DNA from: Candidatus Peregrinibacteria bacterium RIFOXYB2_FULL_33_20
GTDB taxonomy: Bacteria > Patescibacteriota > Gracilibacteria > UBA1369 > GWF2-33-10
Length of the DNA: 64,000 nucleotides
NCBI GenBank assembly: GCA_001788835.1
Contig: MFXK01000013.1
Span: 18,922-82,921 of the forward strand
Direction of reading: 5' to 3'
Part shown: positions 53,901-59,546 of the stretch, piece after piece
How the letters are laid out: each line of letters starts with the position of its first letter
How positions within the stretch are numbered: the stretch's first letter is position 1
The notes under the pieces: model-generated
What the model saw: only the letters and a program-made list of their open reading frames with translations
What the model was told of the DNA's origin: nothing
Database searches by the model: none
Position numbers and translations under genes: made by a program

Positions 53901-55587
53901 TGAGTAGTTTTTCTGTTAATCTGTCTTTGAGTTTATCTGTTCTGATACTAATATTCTGCAGAGCATCAGCAGGATTTTCTAATCTGTAAGGCAAATCTTT
54001 ATCAGTTTTTTTCAATATCCAAGTACCATTTGGACAAGAAATAAAGATAGTATATTTAAAATTTAAGCCATAGCGTGCAAATTGAGGTAGGATTTCATCA
54101 ACAAAATTATTTACATCTTTTTGACTATTTAAATTAGTATTGAGAGAAAATCGTTCAGGTTTGTTGAACAACGTTTCCAATGGTCCAGTACTCCACTCGG
54201 GGTTTGCATCGCCGATTTGTATTTGGAAAGCTTTTTGCGGGTGTTTGTAAGCTGCTATTTTGGTAATTTGTATTTGGACATTCTTGCCATTTTTATCTAG
54301 CATATAAAAAGGCAGGTTAATGTCTCGTGGCTCATTTGAAGTCCTTAAATAATTGAATTGCTCCAAGAAAGATCCAACATTTTTATTGGCGATTGATACT
54401 TGCTGGTTAAATTTAATAGTTTCAGGTGTGCCTGGGTAAAGTTCATATAAAAGTTCATCATATAATGATTTTGCCGCATCAATTTTTTTAATTTTTTGAT
54501 TATTGGAAGCGTTATATAAAATTGTGACCTGATCATTTTTTTCAATTCGGAAAAAAGCTTTAGTTCCTGAACGTACAGCTACAAAAGTGAAAGAATATTG
54601 TTTGAATTTAGTTAAAGCACCAATTTGAATACTGGCTTGGCTTAATTCGTCAGGATTTTTGATAGTTGATTTTAAAATATTTGGAGTAGAAAAAACCTCT
54701 CCCAAAGGATCAGCAGTATCAATAACCCGATTTAAATCTGGTCTCCATACTTTGAATCTAGTTGGTAGATTAGGATCAACTTTGATAGTCATAGTGAGCG
54801 CTTTACCCAAAGCGGTGGTGTATTTGATGATTAGTTTTTCATTTTCGAGTTGTATTAATTGGTCTTTAATACTACTCCATTGATTATATAATGATAATGC
54901 GGTGTTGATCGGATCACCTGTAGAGAAATTAAATTCTGGCAGTTTTAAATGTTCGGGTTTTTCGAAGGTGGAAGAGAAGGGAACAGGTTGTGCAGTAGTT
55001 TTATTTGCTGGAGCTTGAGGAGTTGTTTTAACAGACTCAGCAGCAGGTTTAGGTTGATTTTTTACAGGTGCAGAAGTTAGAGCTAAAGGATTAGATTTTA
55101 CATCAAAAACTTTATTAGCAATTTCTTTAGCAGTTTTAACATTTTGAATATTTGGAGATTTATTAGATTTAGCATCATCAAGGGATTGGATAGAGAAATC
55201 GAAAGAAGAGCCTTTAGAAGAGATTCTAACTAAGTACCAATTACCATCGGAAGCTTTAAAGAATCGATTAATATTTTTTTTATCTGATCTAATTTCATTA
55301 TTTATAGCATTTTTAAAAATTTCGGCAGAGGTAGCTAAAAGTTCAGAGAAAGAATTTTGACCAGTGATACCATCCAAATTTGGATTATCACTTCTCGCAT
55401 CCGCAATCCTTCTATCTTTTTCAACTTTTTTTACTCGATCATTGACTCCTTGTTCAATTGGATTTAATTCTGAGCCTCTGCTTCCAATTCCTTCACCTCC
55501 CTCAGCTGGGGAGGCTTTTTCAAACACCAGTTTCTTTTCTGTAAAAAATAAATTTGAGAACAAGAATCTTGCTTTTGTGTTTTTCAT
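38962..55587 (-). CDS. Giant protein (5541 aa), repeat-containing, with coiled-coil segments; unknown function
   Basis: Single uninterrupted 16.6-kb ORF; 28-bp gap to the downstream giant gene; long Q/E/K/N-rich coiled-coil at about 45.7-46.6 kb; no obvious N-terminal signal peptide. Confidence 0.9.
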   Translation of the reverse strand: MKNTKARFLFSNLFFTEKKLVFEKASPAEGGEGIGSRGSELNPIEQGVNDRVKKVEKDRRIADARSDNPNLDGITGQNSFSELLATSAEIFKNAINNEIRSDKKNINRFFKASDGNWYLVRISSKGSSFDFSIQSLDDAKSNKSPNIQNVKTAKEIANKVFDVKSNPLALTSAPVKNQPKPAAESVKTTPQAPANKTTAQPVPFSSTFEKPEHLKLPEFNFSTGDPINTALSLYNQWSSIKDQLIQLENEKLIIKYTTALGKALTMTIKVDPNLPTRFKVWRPDLNRVIDTADPLGEVFSTPNILKSTIKNPDELSQASIQIGALTKFKQYSFTFVAVRSGTKAFFRIEKNDQVTILYNASNNQKIKKIDAAKSLYDELLYELYPGTPETIKFNQQVSIANKNVGSFLEQFNYLRTSNEPRDINLPFYMLDKNGKNVQIQITKIAAYKHPQKAFQIQIGDANPEWSTGPLETLFNKPERFSLNTNLNSQKDVNNFVDEILPQFARYGLNFKYTIFISCPNGTWILKKTDKDLPYRLENPADALQNISIRTDKLKDRLTEKLLKAPDADVISVNIPERIENYNDVLAQLNFALDPDRAKNRIIKFQSNSQVLEFRMAKDIQDNLITDTFIIKNQSGKETTIQGEQQALSSLLNNDLGILRHQFSEQDAVKGRASVESFQSLIMLLENDAIIRKAKNYSILIKGPDGKSYKFAKTTGNKYEIYLAEKKVNFSDNLENIIEQLKLTLYPPTPSEKAQTLIAKINFGTIENPTILALMRKFEQTKKPDNNYDIASYEKLETSYNAVTSAIELYKSPALKLATTDEDRKIKLQSTETFDQFIEKNKTAIENIAKIVDLRQTLEEIWNSVQLDSLLTLNFAKSLIQEKADFETFNVNLLQKITEAQWENPNLAPNFTKNIETVPGSSLVLFIAEKHYKEAISSSKGFQISDEIKLRQDATIIEPQIASNLIDTNGLTAEAKANLEKYISGNKSDLTWSKFCLTPTKVFNQQIDSEAQGNNILRQGFTQITLEQLEKFKDIKDKKTLDELLKSVISIASLDTTKGRKIDEVLDKLYTEKLKNLITGTFDQGFPFEILKGKISDTEIQALYKDYCDKYALKFFEQGNTSEDKLTEALLANNGIEDQQENKILKDTAQTAIENLLTKTIVTYDNLSEALRNMPKVDTSKPRTILLKGVYYFSDETSLIIRITPANDSNPKPQLTVLNVEGSAYAPIINKPQDFNPSELAQIFGSLNIKSTEKLSSQDQALRDIINPAVQENSMIKTLSSPSARRYISTQKYWEQYSKIQDKNSAEAKETLFRAKSAYIIESAYNQYFFDANGGIRTDLNPFEIKNENLVATIFNNTQLKISPEQFQACVSISSNVNDILPLTKAYYLFTTKQPALQTSPEYIATITNVQRAVQLETWEQAQRSLFNASKYSALPPTFRPSPDTDYGKETITYAQQYYATHALEGSVINANLLSSPSTGFDKNNPRHQQTLTDYIKSNQNLNVYNFALAQGVTNDKNEIQQLSVNNELKTAFANTYAENTTNLSQKPSDFITTIEQISDLENITTNTNQLSAVLNKLGEISFEYAKQQLASSPDLIDWKALTNETYFDSLPNDAKYKIFTAYALKWQELNTLELNTNRSRLTIAYGENLANSGVIGRTQLIKFKATAPVSMTSIDLDQQLSQAFQSNQPSINLSTNPDILHNELNKVITAQGLANASFTILNAKVGVEQNISENQPWQCVLRETNRTPILVRIKLEGTRASVKFTALDNQDYQTASFDITATQNEEKKYQFDVTEYAKLFFQNIQIFSPETQPADIQTVQLSMPATQETKPEKQGEMETQGLSVEAQIIPPNSLSWDILTYEADNNRSYFPGLESTLSEYLTDTEKTQIQDFKRGYKIIKDSEGKEQKIKVTDNLLNSKYQLAKTVILSIEKDLSEPDINKLGNTLTDDKGKKKTLEHFFRGPDGDFYDFDWILELETNEIPSRKVRDILQAELDAAWARYEGRASTEAQQALDTKTFGLDTTPESYKEIYHDENYIISIDAQGENYKISPTETLKAKSGEKNSALAQSVAKGLDQTFTGIPEYATYKEMLASKYPDPNEQDKQLGKTILRLVCANNAMHSTALGSTIGMQSLDIAAEDNLRINIPKFKPQAQSFFAEQLNISQRQPAKSPEVDLRAGTPDQKASLQEKAFRSEQDVTQLLREIYTIQVEAGHATQLSEANQQELEELDSQILEKQKQLIQWQSYGVYGDGYVAIQQLEFDIADLQRQKTDILAAKVPDYQYRLDKANNLLTSSPALKFLEQEYDGTEATSFTTKMRLIDNTYGQITVPREMFDQWGRVGRQAREEFEKNLQYANFGQNIKAIADQMFLSFNQLPSIISRGDNNTIELNDLLLLGFNSLQGSSGFFRGIWDGLERTASPVAEFKERMSIMEELKKLSLKPDPTNFKKSVKLLKACGIDYGRLPISTQKEIKAGRCYITEIADRYEKTNLFLENAYLLLNVFRKIFAHKADISTQESEEYYDIAYPLNREPSNHENYTLYGLGNTYSWYEFSPNQSRVEPTTADAAIAIIKKEIYKKHGVTDPKTADAEKRTVAELEFRKLMENPLLMRQKLQEVMGNQKNKTELDRILEVMQKDFAQDKEKYAKELQSAKRKIIEKISGSNDPQKDLKVARTEKLFIELSQKWTYEYYLNAVRQNRIVKERLRMNLKNLENISQIAGDFEGPYGYQDIITQTQTKLDPRLKTEESLGISKQAINKFINGLQSSTNPKISRSIIHYCQNNPDAILRAVAYTAHEDQWLDYGNQMWALSSVKLDSDINAAIASLNPLTQTVLHNMAFGKDIYRVLNDIPDFLMPKLVETIYKNKKCFRTRNPQKLSTSLSEERYAGAPDKDKAKLADILDIHASGPRISLSLARKVGAWLKKEEIEEASYQTSTYATEVRGYGDITADHEALYEFLTHHEGGAIVGFNKSLEQAFISMTIDRQRYIAQEKNKYLEIIRKKTQDINKWQLGLESSDDTTKKDLEEKITKAKKDIQKAQQKITEIDQKYQNKNPDYELETSAGLIGKFCEIWTLKSEEYRKKAIADVQAEISDHHTRLNNLNEQIDQQQTIIDAQNELLDSQFPQTQNMNFEDRIKFIDILKAYNNLSKKDQNKIKTQQDLIESYRQDIDRNLRALKEQKQIFENQQIFINAPNNAGLDEKISDLDKKISPIQSQIEANQSEITALQEQLVPNPTEINRLTKLNNELTTQLTNLKAQKSQLETQKQDVDTAQRDMSKAEKSIQYLQQNITELYCGRANNAEPTASVKTSFIQINEILGVSALDTSFDSSSIIFNAKRADDGTVAFTAPVQLESAMNFLQPIFESTDNNSSSQSTESETSLKDILEALKRAQDQLKSLNKAKNTENSAISALKQEINRIQNSQDSIDNSDRLRKHYDTELQTKLQLFRDDSEDKAINKIQKYFSEHADSRELFDVYSNLKPEEYEVLSRVAAKGTDNLRNIESAKHTIELISESFPEHPEIQESLLKIFEMANSQGQILKTETIWEYAKQLKAYYDKIKKGTPEPDYNAMVDKAFTSKTISKAVKEILPVINNSLINLKLAVNKSFEYFAHYSEDTNGSRRSQIGFSLTETLDNPNIKRIYTAYLPSNLQEKYANGEDPNLNSNKIANDWMDYCELTITDPEQAAQVFNDSPTLQALYTLINEKNALTAIFNQANKIPSPEAKTQYLGGVLFGTVYDYQSSLTEEQYQQLNSCYQIFGQQIPSREQLSQDWCDLRSQLKKDIKENIGTNAGEAWQNLICGNIDILGGLSHLGDLMAFELPTLELGEGPVKFRIKAQAPGLQSIQLNAEGELQLSKKDTLVISAGIATQIRSILSPNGIIGQNPAITPIEFAQAFGLHSGVEYTHAFNENSALSGGIDISAIGVSGHVETKLNAVTLFAKANIGVLGMGGSIGIMRQSLAEEAKKKFDNLQNSTQEYLAETSQNLQKEIQAQLLASSEAQSTLKEPNDAKILAESVTKKAMDLIMQSDETEFKLAMAKKEGPRWRGLEIGWQNGTPYFKILIDFGHKIETFRVFPPEAVSREILDTVTTGKLNRNRDIIAGFGWKISPELEQLQNNAMQRAKHRFSRADLPGVRLSSEGRPVVLASRSVNVGQGLQQKPRSLGSFNSYLDEYNEAVAESGLNFEKNQNCEPNKYEAKMNIQDADNALVEVWIDEPFKQYLRTDGPNFYLSFRSGYTPLISRNTIIYAAKNGGYVKHEIISIRFARIEEVRGFENFAEYLKKQNKKDVINENTANKFKKIGKDLNRLEKKANAKEREYEYPTDIFTYIDTINEDDLSKIFSEYFSFMGITINENEKQGDLKSYLKDKINNYILAISGNRLKDAKDILEESYFAAFYHLMAIESYRRETVPSLDYIMKHSSSYSLQYINGTNQTISDAMDIKNGDAKTEHDTIAAGIDQTTQVNGKSAMERELDLKAKLDLATELKELHTYDQHVIETLRYGGAEKIYEDIESMSVTNREYLLFLQTTAEKYKTDLATDKRKYTQEYFNFIKTKPQDLQETFENYKTFIKDINFSSRDQISTIFRANESNKIDPKKSLPTYVNELLGSQVYEALASTGIFKSVEKFYKSADNLTSVKTLFDKILYAVIKFGAKNKLIQNLNSCEYTEAGLQNYLSQNRDQFIARMPTIYHLLLEEKLGLIDPPSNTDQTALDEVQSELQKLINQANPSEKDQQGITALRQQEAKLIKQIQLYNLKQAFSLNNPEAFSQIQQRVNDLAKYLTPNEDHQFPIDKKFIEYQLLSDQQKKDLRLMTPALVGTKDKHGLEFLPEAKGLINIDKVLADTMIDIHNIDAYDPSTIMDVLYNYPGFISELNEAIKSNSLLKDEYNNGRYPTAAEREYLLSYIVYYTLRQTTKFIPAKCPGLVNRLDNNPTIAKENKENPEFGEQYNLSDMYDRAIGDLQLKTSEGNYTTAGKFLVNIMLNHPSIANLEESEKLAQANDLAQKVLNKITGVLRSDQSKLKAWLKQANSEDLETYMQLVENVQVLKITSYADPLSTEMQAAMAELSTFIQTKSPNMQVDLLGLNTSDPDWDSIVSTSVKNNRYSRSGARTLIHTDPDILSKFIFSDNYKKLWLDSGDSDFKTINDACLYFLSPIPETPELRTSRLDRTSSETLQAFNNQNIAQKTTEFNTQLEALMADKSITSAGDVMDIAIKLKTEPSLNEILKAYNHGSLLDKPLDDVLFSYILDKYKNTITNYDQIRKEYEMEKFAFDTFNSPLGAKLSATSSVSDFLEYFIPQHSGTEGQILQNLQNLRQTFYQPHLNQEAYRQNINQNLYGSNGITEEQLTSYNQALESFRSIIEMYRYCETLDIKSVPVENHGSITDPSKHYQISKITDAEIVDENLNVQYETLLKVKDTTNGYEYYLKPDASGGFVIFSPCTNLSTAISEKGGIYYKRVGISLQPDARIIAGKVGNQETIHELSEQSAEIQAKQFAVGGMVKLNQSFAPPPPTTVIEGQVAGNCEVGGTTGDPGATTTITPGDGVNPTNGPQ

Positions 55588-55801
55588 TTTTGTTTTGATA
55601 GTTGTATATATTCTTGTTATTTTACCAAATTTTAGAGAAATGAGCTTTAGACCTAACTTGTGTATAAAGTAAAAGAGTTGAGTGATATATCTTTAGAACA
55701 GATTTTTTATGTAAAAGTAAAGGAGTTATTTTTTTGTAAATATAAATTTGCAAATTTTTTAAAAAAATTTAATAATCATTTGTGTATGTTAGATAAATTT
55801 T

Positions 55802-56470
55802 ATGAAATTACCCGTCATCATCACCAATTCAAAAAATTATCATACTGGCTATGGTGAGGAAGGAATGAAGATCGTCCAGTTGCATAAAAAAATTGTTCAC
55901 GAATTAGGTATATCTATGGCCGTTGCCGTGCCAATTACAGATGTGCAAAATGTAGCTCGTTCTGTTAATATTCCAATTTTTGCCCAGCATATTGATCCTG
56001 TTGTTGCAGGGAAGGGAACAGGCAGTATTTTGGCGGAAGCGGTGAAAGAAGCCGGAGCATTTGGAACCCTGCTTAATCATTCAGAAAAAAGAATTCCTTT
56101 TGATGTTATTGATGCTTCAATTAAAAGAGCTAGAGAAGTTGGACTTTATACTGTTGTTTGTTGTGAATCTCCAGAAGAAGCTTTTGAAATTGCAAAATTA
56201 GATCCAGATTTAATTGCTTACGAACCACCAGAGCTTATTGGGGGAACTGTTTCTGTTGCAACAGCTAAGCCAGATGTGATTCGAAGAGTTGTAGAAATTG
56301 TTGGAGAAGATCATAAAATTTTGGTTGGAGCTGGAGTGAAGAATGCGGAAGATGTCAGAGTTTCTTTAGATTTAGGTGCTGTTGGAGTTTTATTGGCGTC
56401 TGGTGTTATGCAAGCAAAAGATCCAGAGTGGGTTTTACGAGATTTGGGGAAAGGGATGAGAAAATTTTGA
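55802..56470 (+). CDS. tpiA: Triosephosphate isomerase, archaeal-type (short form)
   Basis: 222 aa; 'PIFAQHIDPVVAGKGTGSILAEAVKEAGAFGTLLNHSEKRI', 'LIAYEPPELIGGTVSVATAKPDVIRRVVE', 'ILVGAGVKNAEDVRVSLDLGAVGVLLASGVMQAKDP'. Confidence 0.93.
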   Translation: MKLPVIITNSKNYHTGYGEEGMKIVQLHKKIVHELGISMAVAVPITDVQNVARSVNIPIFAQHIDPVVAGKGTGSILAEAVKEAGAFGTLLNHSEKRIPFDVIDASIKRAREVGLYTVVCCESPEEAFEIAKLDPDLIAYEPPELIGGTVSVATAKPDVIRRVVEIVGEDHKILVGAGVKNAEDVRVSLDLGAVGVLLASGVMQAKDPEWVLRDLGKGMRKF

Positions 56471-56500
56471 ATTTTGAATTCTTAATTTTGAATTAAAAGT

Positions 56501-56842
56501 ATGAAAGAGAATGTAATTAAAGAAAAATCTTTTAAATTTGCAATTTTAATAATAAATCTTTATCAAATTTTACAATCAAAAAATGAATTTATTATTTCAA
56601 AGCAATTATTAAGAAGTGGAACTAGTATAGGAGCTAATATAGAAGAAGCATTGGCTGGTTGTAGTAAAAAAGATTTTATAAATAAAATGTGTATAGCTTC
56701 AAAGGAAGCACGAGAAACAAATTATTGGTTGAAATTATTAACTGAAAGTAAATTAGTTGATTTAAACGTGAAGATTTATTTAGATGAGAGTTCAAGTATT
56801 ATTAATATTTTAACAAAAATAGTAAAATCCAGCTCAAATTAA
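56501..56842 (+). CDS. Four-helix bundle protein (23S rRNA IVS-protein family)
   Basis: 'SKQLLRSGTSIGANIEEALAGCSKKDFINKMCIASKEARETNYWLKLL'. Confidence 0.92.
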   Translation: MKENVIKEKSFKFAILIINLYQILQSKNEFIISKQLLRSGTSIGANIEEALAGCSKKDFINKMCIASKEARETNYWLKLLTESKLVDLNVKIYLDESSSIINILTKIVKSSSN

Positions 56843-56927
56843 TTTTATAATTATATTAATCCAAAATTCAAAATTTGCATTCCGTATTTATTCTTATGAC
56901 ATTTTCAGGGGAGTTTTAATCTTTGGC

Positions 56928-57863
56928 ATGATTCTCTATCATGTGTTTTTAAATTTGTATAAAGGATCAGTGAATTTGGCATTGTTTTATTGGGTGTCGG
57001 TCGGATTTATGTTGTTTCTTGGAATTATTTTAGGACAATTTTTAATAAAAAATCCGAGAAAAATATTATTTTTAGGCTTAAAATTATTGCTTATTTTTTT
57101 AGTTTTAAATTTTAGACTTTTTTTAAATTTTGGTTCTGTTGAAATTTTGAGAGCTTTAATTATTGGTGATCAGGCTAAACTTTCTTTTGAAATTTTATTG
57201 CCAATGACTTTGTTGATGTTGATGGTAGGAGGATTTATTTTGTGTCATCCCTGTAAAAACAGGGATCTTAAAGCGGGGCACAAAGATTCCTGCTGGAGTT
57301 TACCCCATACTTCGATATGGGGCAGGAATGACAATTGCTGTGTTTCAAAATTTCTGTTCCTCCTTCCTTATTGTATACTTTTTTTGTTCGATTTTAGTGG
57401 TTTGTATATTTACAATCTATATTTTATACTTTTTGGATTAAATGGATTATTCTTTGCTTTAAATTTCAATTTAGATGAAATCAAGAAAAGATTTTTTAAT
57501 CTTTCATTTTTTATTTTCAATTTTTCATTTTTAATTCTGAGTTTTGGTGTTTGTTATTTTATTGAACCTTTTCGATCTTTAGTTGTTTTGCAGGTTTTAT
57601 CATTATATTTTTTCTTATCATATTTTATTAGACAGAATTTATTTATTGTGAAAATTGGCCAGAATTCTTTATTTATTTATGTATTTCATATTTTTGTAAT
57701 TTATTTTTTGAAAAAATTTGAATATTTTCAGTTTAATGATATTTTTATGGTGCTAGGATTTTCGTTATTACTGCTGGTACTCTCATATTTGGTAAGTAGA
57801 GAAGTTTGTAAAATATTCCGTCGTAAGTATTATTCTGGTTTGTCTAGAATTTACTTGTTTTAG
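56928..57863 (+). CDS. Membrane acyltransferase-like protein, possibly 5'-truncated, with in-frame repeat insertion
   Basis: Multiple TM helices; 'GQNSLFIYVFHIFVIYFLKK'. Homology-like frame YDIFRGVLIFGMILYHV extends upstream of the ATG. Confidence 0.6.
   Translation: MILYHVFLNLYKGSVNLALFYWVSVGFMLFLGIILGQFLIKNPRKILFLGLKLLLIFLVLNFRLFLNFGSVEILRALIIGDQAKLSFEILLPMTLLMLMVGGFILCHPCKNRDLKAGHKDSCWSLPHTSIWGRNDNCCVSKFLFLLPYCILFLFDFSGLYIYNLYFILFGLNGLFFALNFNLDEIKKRFFNLSFFIFNFSFLILSFGVCYFIEPFRSLVVLQVLSLYFFLSYFIRQNLFIVKIGQNSLFIYVFHIFVIYFLKKFEYFQFNDIFMVLGFSLLLLVLSYLVSREVCKIFRRKYYSGLSRIYLF
57243..57332. repeat. Two-hairpin repeat of the ATTCCTGC..GCAGGAATGAC family within the membrane protein
   Basis: tgtcatccctgtaaaaacagggat...agattcctgctggagtttaccccatacttcgatatggggcaggaatgac. 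Confidence 0.85.
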
Positions 57864-57952
57864 ACTAGTTATTTTTTTCGAGAGATTATGAACAGGTTAG
57901 ACTGACAATACTTTATGAGCTTTACAAATTTTATAAGCTTTATAATTATTCT

Positions 57953-59500
57953 ATGCAAATCTACGACACTACCCTGCGAGACGGGGCGCAATGCAGTGAA
58001 GTTAATTTCTCGGTTGATGATAAATTAGCAATTTTTGAAAGATTGGTTGCTATTGGAATACCTTATATAGAAGGTGGTTGGCCTGGTGCAAACCCGAAGG
58101 ACGAGGAATTTTTTAAGAAAATTCAAAATTCTCATTTAGTGGCTTTTGGGTCAACGAGGAGGCCGGGGAAAAAAGCTGAACAGGATGAACTTTTGAAGGC
58201 TTTGGTGAATGCTAAGACTTCTGTTATTACAATTTTTGGCAAATCATGGGATTTGCATGTAAAGGATGCTTTGAATATACCTCTGGAAGAAAATTTAGAG
58301 ATTGTTTTTGACTCAATTAAGTATCTGAAAAAACATGTAGAAGAGGTTTTTTTTGATGCTGAACATTTTTTTGATGGATATAAGGCAAACAATAAATACG
58401 CATTAGAAGTTTTGAATACGGCAAAATCAGCTGGTGCTGATTGTTTAGTTCTATGCGATACAAATGGTGGTGTTTTGCCACAGGAAATATCAGTAATTTT
58501 AGAAGATTTAAAAAAATATAAGTTTAATTTAGGCTTACATTTACACAATGATAGTGATACAGCTGTTGCAAGTTCTTTGATTGGTGCAACGAAAGGCGTT
58601 AATCAAATTCAGGGGACAATAAATGGGATAGGGGAGCGATGCGGTAATGCAAATTTGATATCAGTAATAGCTGATTTGCAATTAAAAATGGGGATTCAGT
58701 GTTTGCCAAAAGGAAATTTAAAAAAATTAAAAAAATTATCTGCTTTTGTTAGTGAAATTGGTAATCTTGGGTATTTTCGACGTCAGCCTTTTGTCGGGCA
58801 TTATGCTTTTGCTCACAAAGGTGGAATACATGTCAGCGCTGTTGCAAAAAATACTTTTACTTATGAACACATCGATCCAGAATTAGTCGGCAATAAAAGA
58901 AAAATTCTTGTTTCAGATCAGTCTGGTAAAAGTAATATTTTGGATAAGACTACAGCTTTTGGAATTAAGTTGGATAAAAATGATCCGAAATTAAAACAGA
59001 TTTTGAATGAAGTAAAACTTATGGAGCATCAGGGTTATGTTTTTGAGAATGCAGAAGCTTCTTTTGAAATTTTAGTTCATAAATTGACTGGTAAATATAA
59101 GCCATTTTTTGAACTTTTAAGTTTCCATGTGACAGATAATATTGATCCAAATGATGATAAAGCCCATTCAGAAGCAACGATTAGAATAAGGGTAGGGGAG
59201 AGAGAAGAACATACTGCGGCTTTGGGGTCAGGACCAGTTAATGCTTTGGATAACGCTTTACGTAAGGCTTTGTTACAATTTTATCCACAACTTAAAAATG
59301 TTAAGCTTCTGGATTATAAAGTGCGTGTTTTGCCAGTTACAGATATTGAAGCAACAGATTCAGTTGTAAGAGTATGGATTGAATCAACGGATGGAGTTGA
59401 AAAATGGGCAACTGTTGGCGTATCACAAAATATCATTCACGCTTCATGGAAAGCTTTGGTTGATAGTTTGGAATATAAATTGATGAAAAAAAGTTTTTAG
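57953..59500 (+). CDS. cimA: (R)-citramalate synthase
   Basis: 'MQIYDTTLRDGAQCSEVNFSVDDKLAIFERL', 'IPYIEGGWPGANPKDEEFF', '[41 protein letters not shown]'. Confidence 0.96.
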   Translation: MQIYDTTLRDGAQCSEVNFSVDDKLAIFERLVAIGIPYIEGGWPGANPKDEEFFKKIQNSHLVAFGSTRRPGKKAEQDELLKALVNAKTSVITIFGKSWDLHVKDALNIPLEENLEIVFDSIKYLKKHVEEVFFDAEHFFDGYKANNKYALEVLNTAKSAGADCLVLCDTNGGVLPQEISVILEDLKKYKFNLGLHLHNDSDTAVASSLIGATKGVNQIQGTINGIGERCGNANLISVIADLQLKMGIQCLPKGNLKKLKKLSAFVSEIGNLGYFRRQPFVGHYAFAHKGGIHVSAVAKNTFTYEHIDPELVGNKRKILVSDQSGKSNILDKTTAFGIKLDKNDPKLKQILNEVKLMEHQGYVFENAEASFEILVHKLTGKYKPFFELLSFHVTDNIDPNDDKAHSEATIRIRVGEREEHTAALGSGPVNALDNALRKALLQFYPQLKNVKLLDYKVRVLPVTDIEATDSVVRVWIESTDGVEKWATVGVSQNIIHASWKALVDSLEYKLMKKSF

Positions 59501-59507
59501 TCTTTTT

Positions 59508-59546
59508 AAAATTCAAAATTAAGAATTAAGAATTAAGAATTTTTTC
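59508..59546. repeat. AATTCAAAATTAAGAATT micro-repeat at the cimA/SDR 3' junction
   Basis: aaaattcaaaattaagaattaagaattaagaatttttt. Similar inverted sequence at 56463-56495. Confidence 0.6.

Noticed and set aside
56501-56842. IVS within a 23S rRNA gene
   Set aside because: No rRNA sequence flanks the four-helix bundle gene; it is stand-alone.
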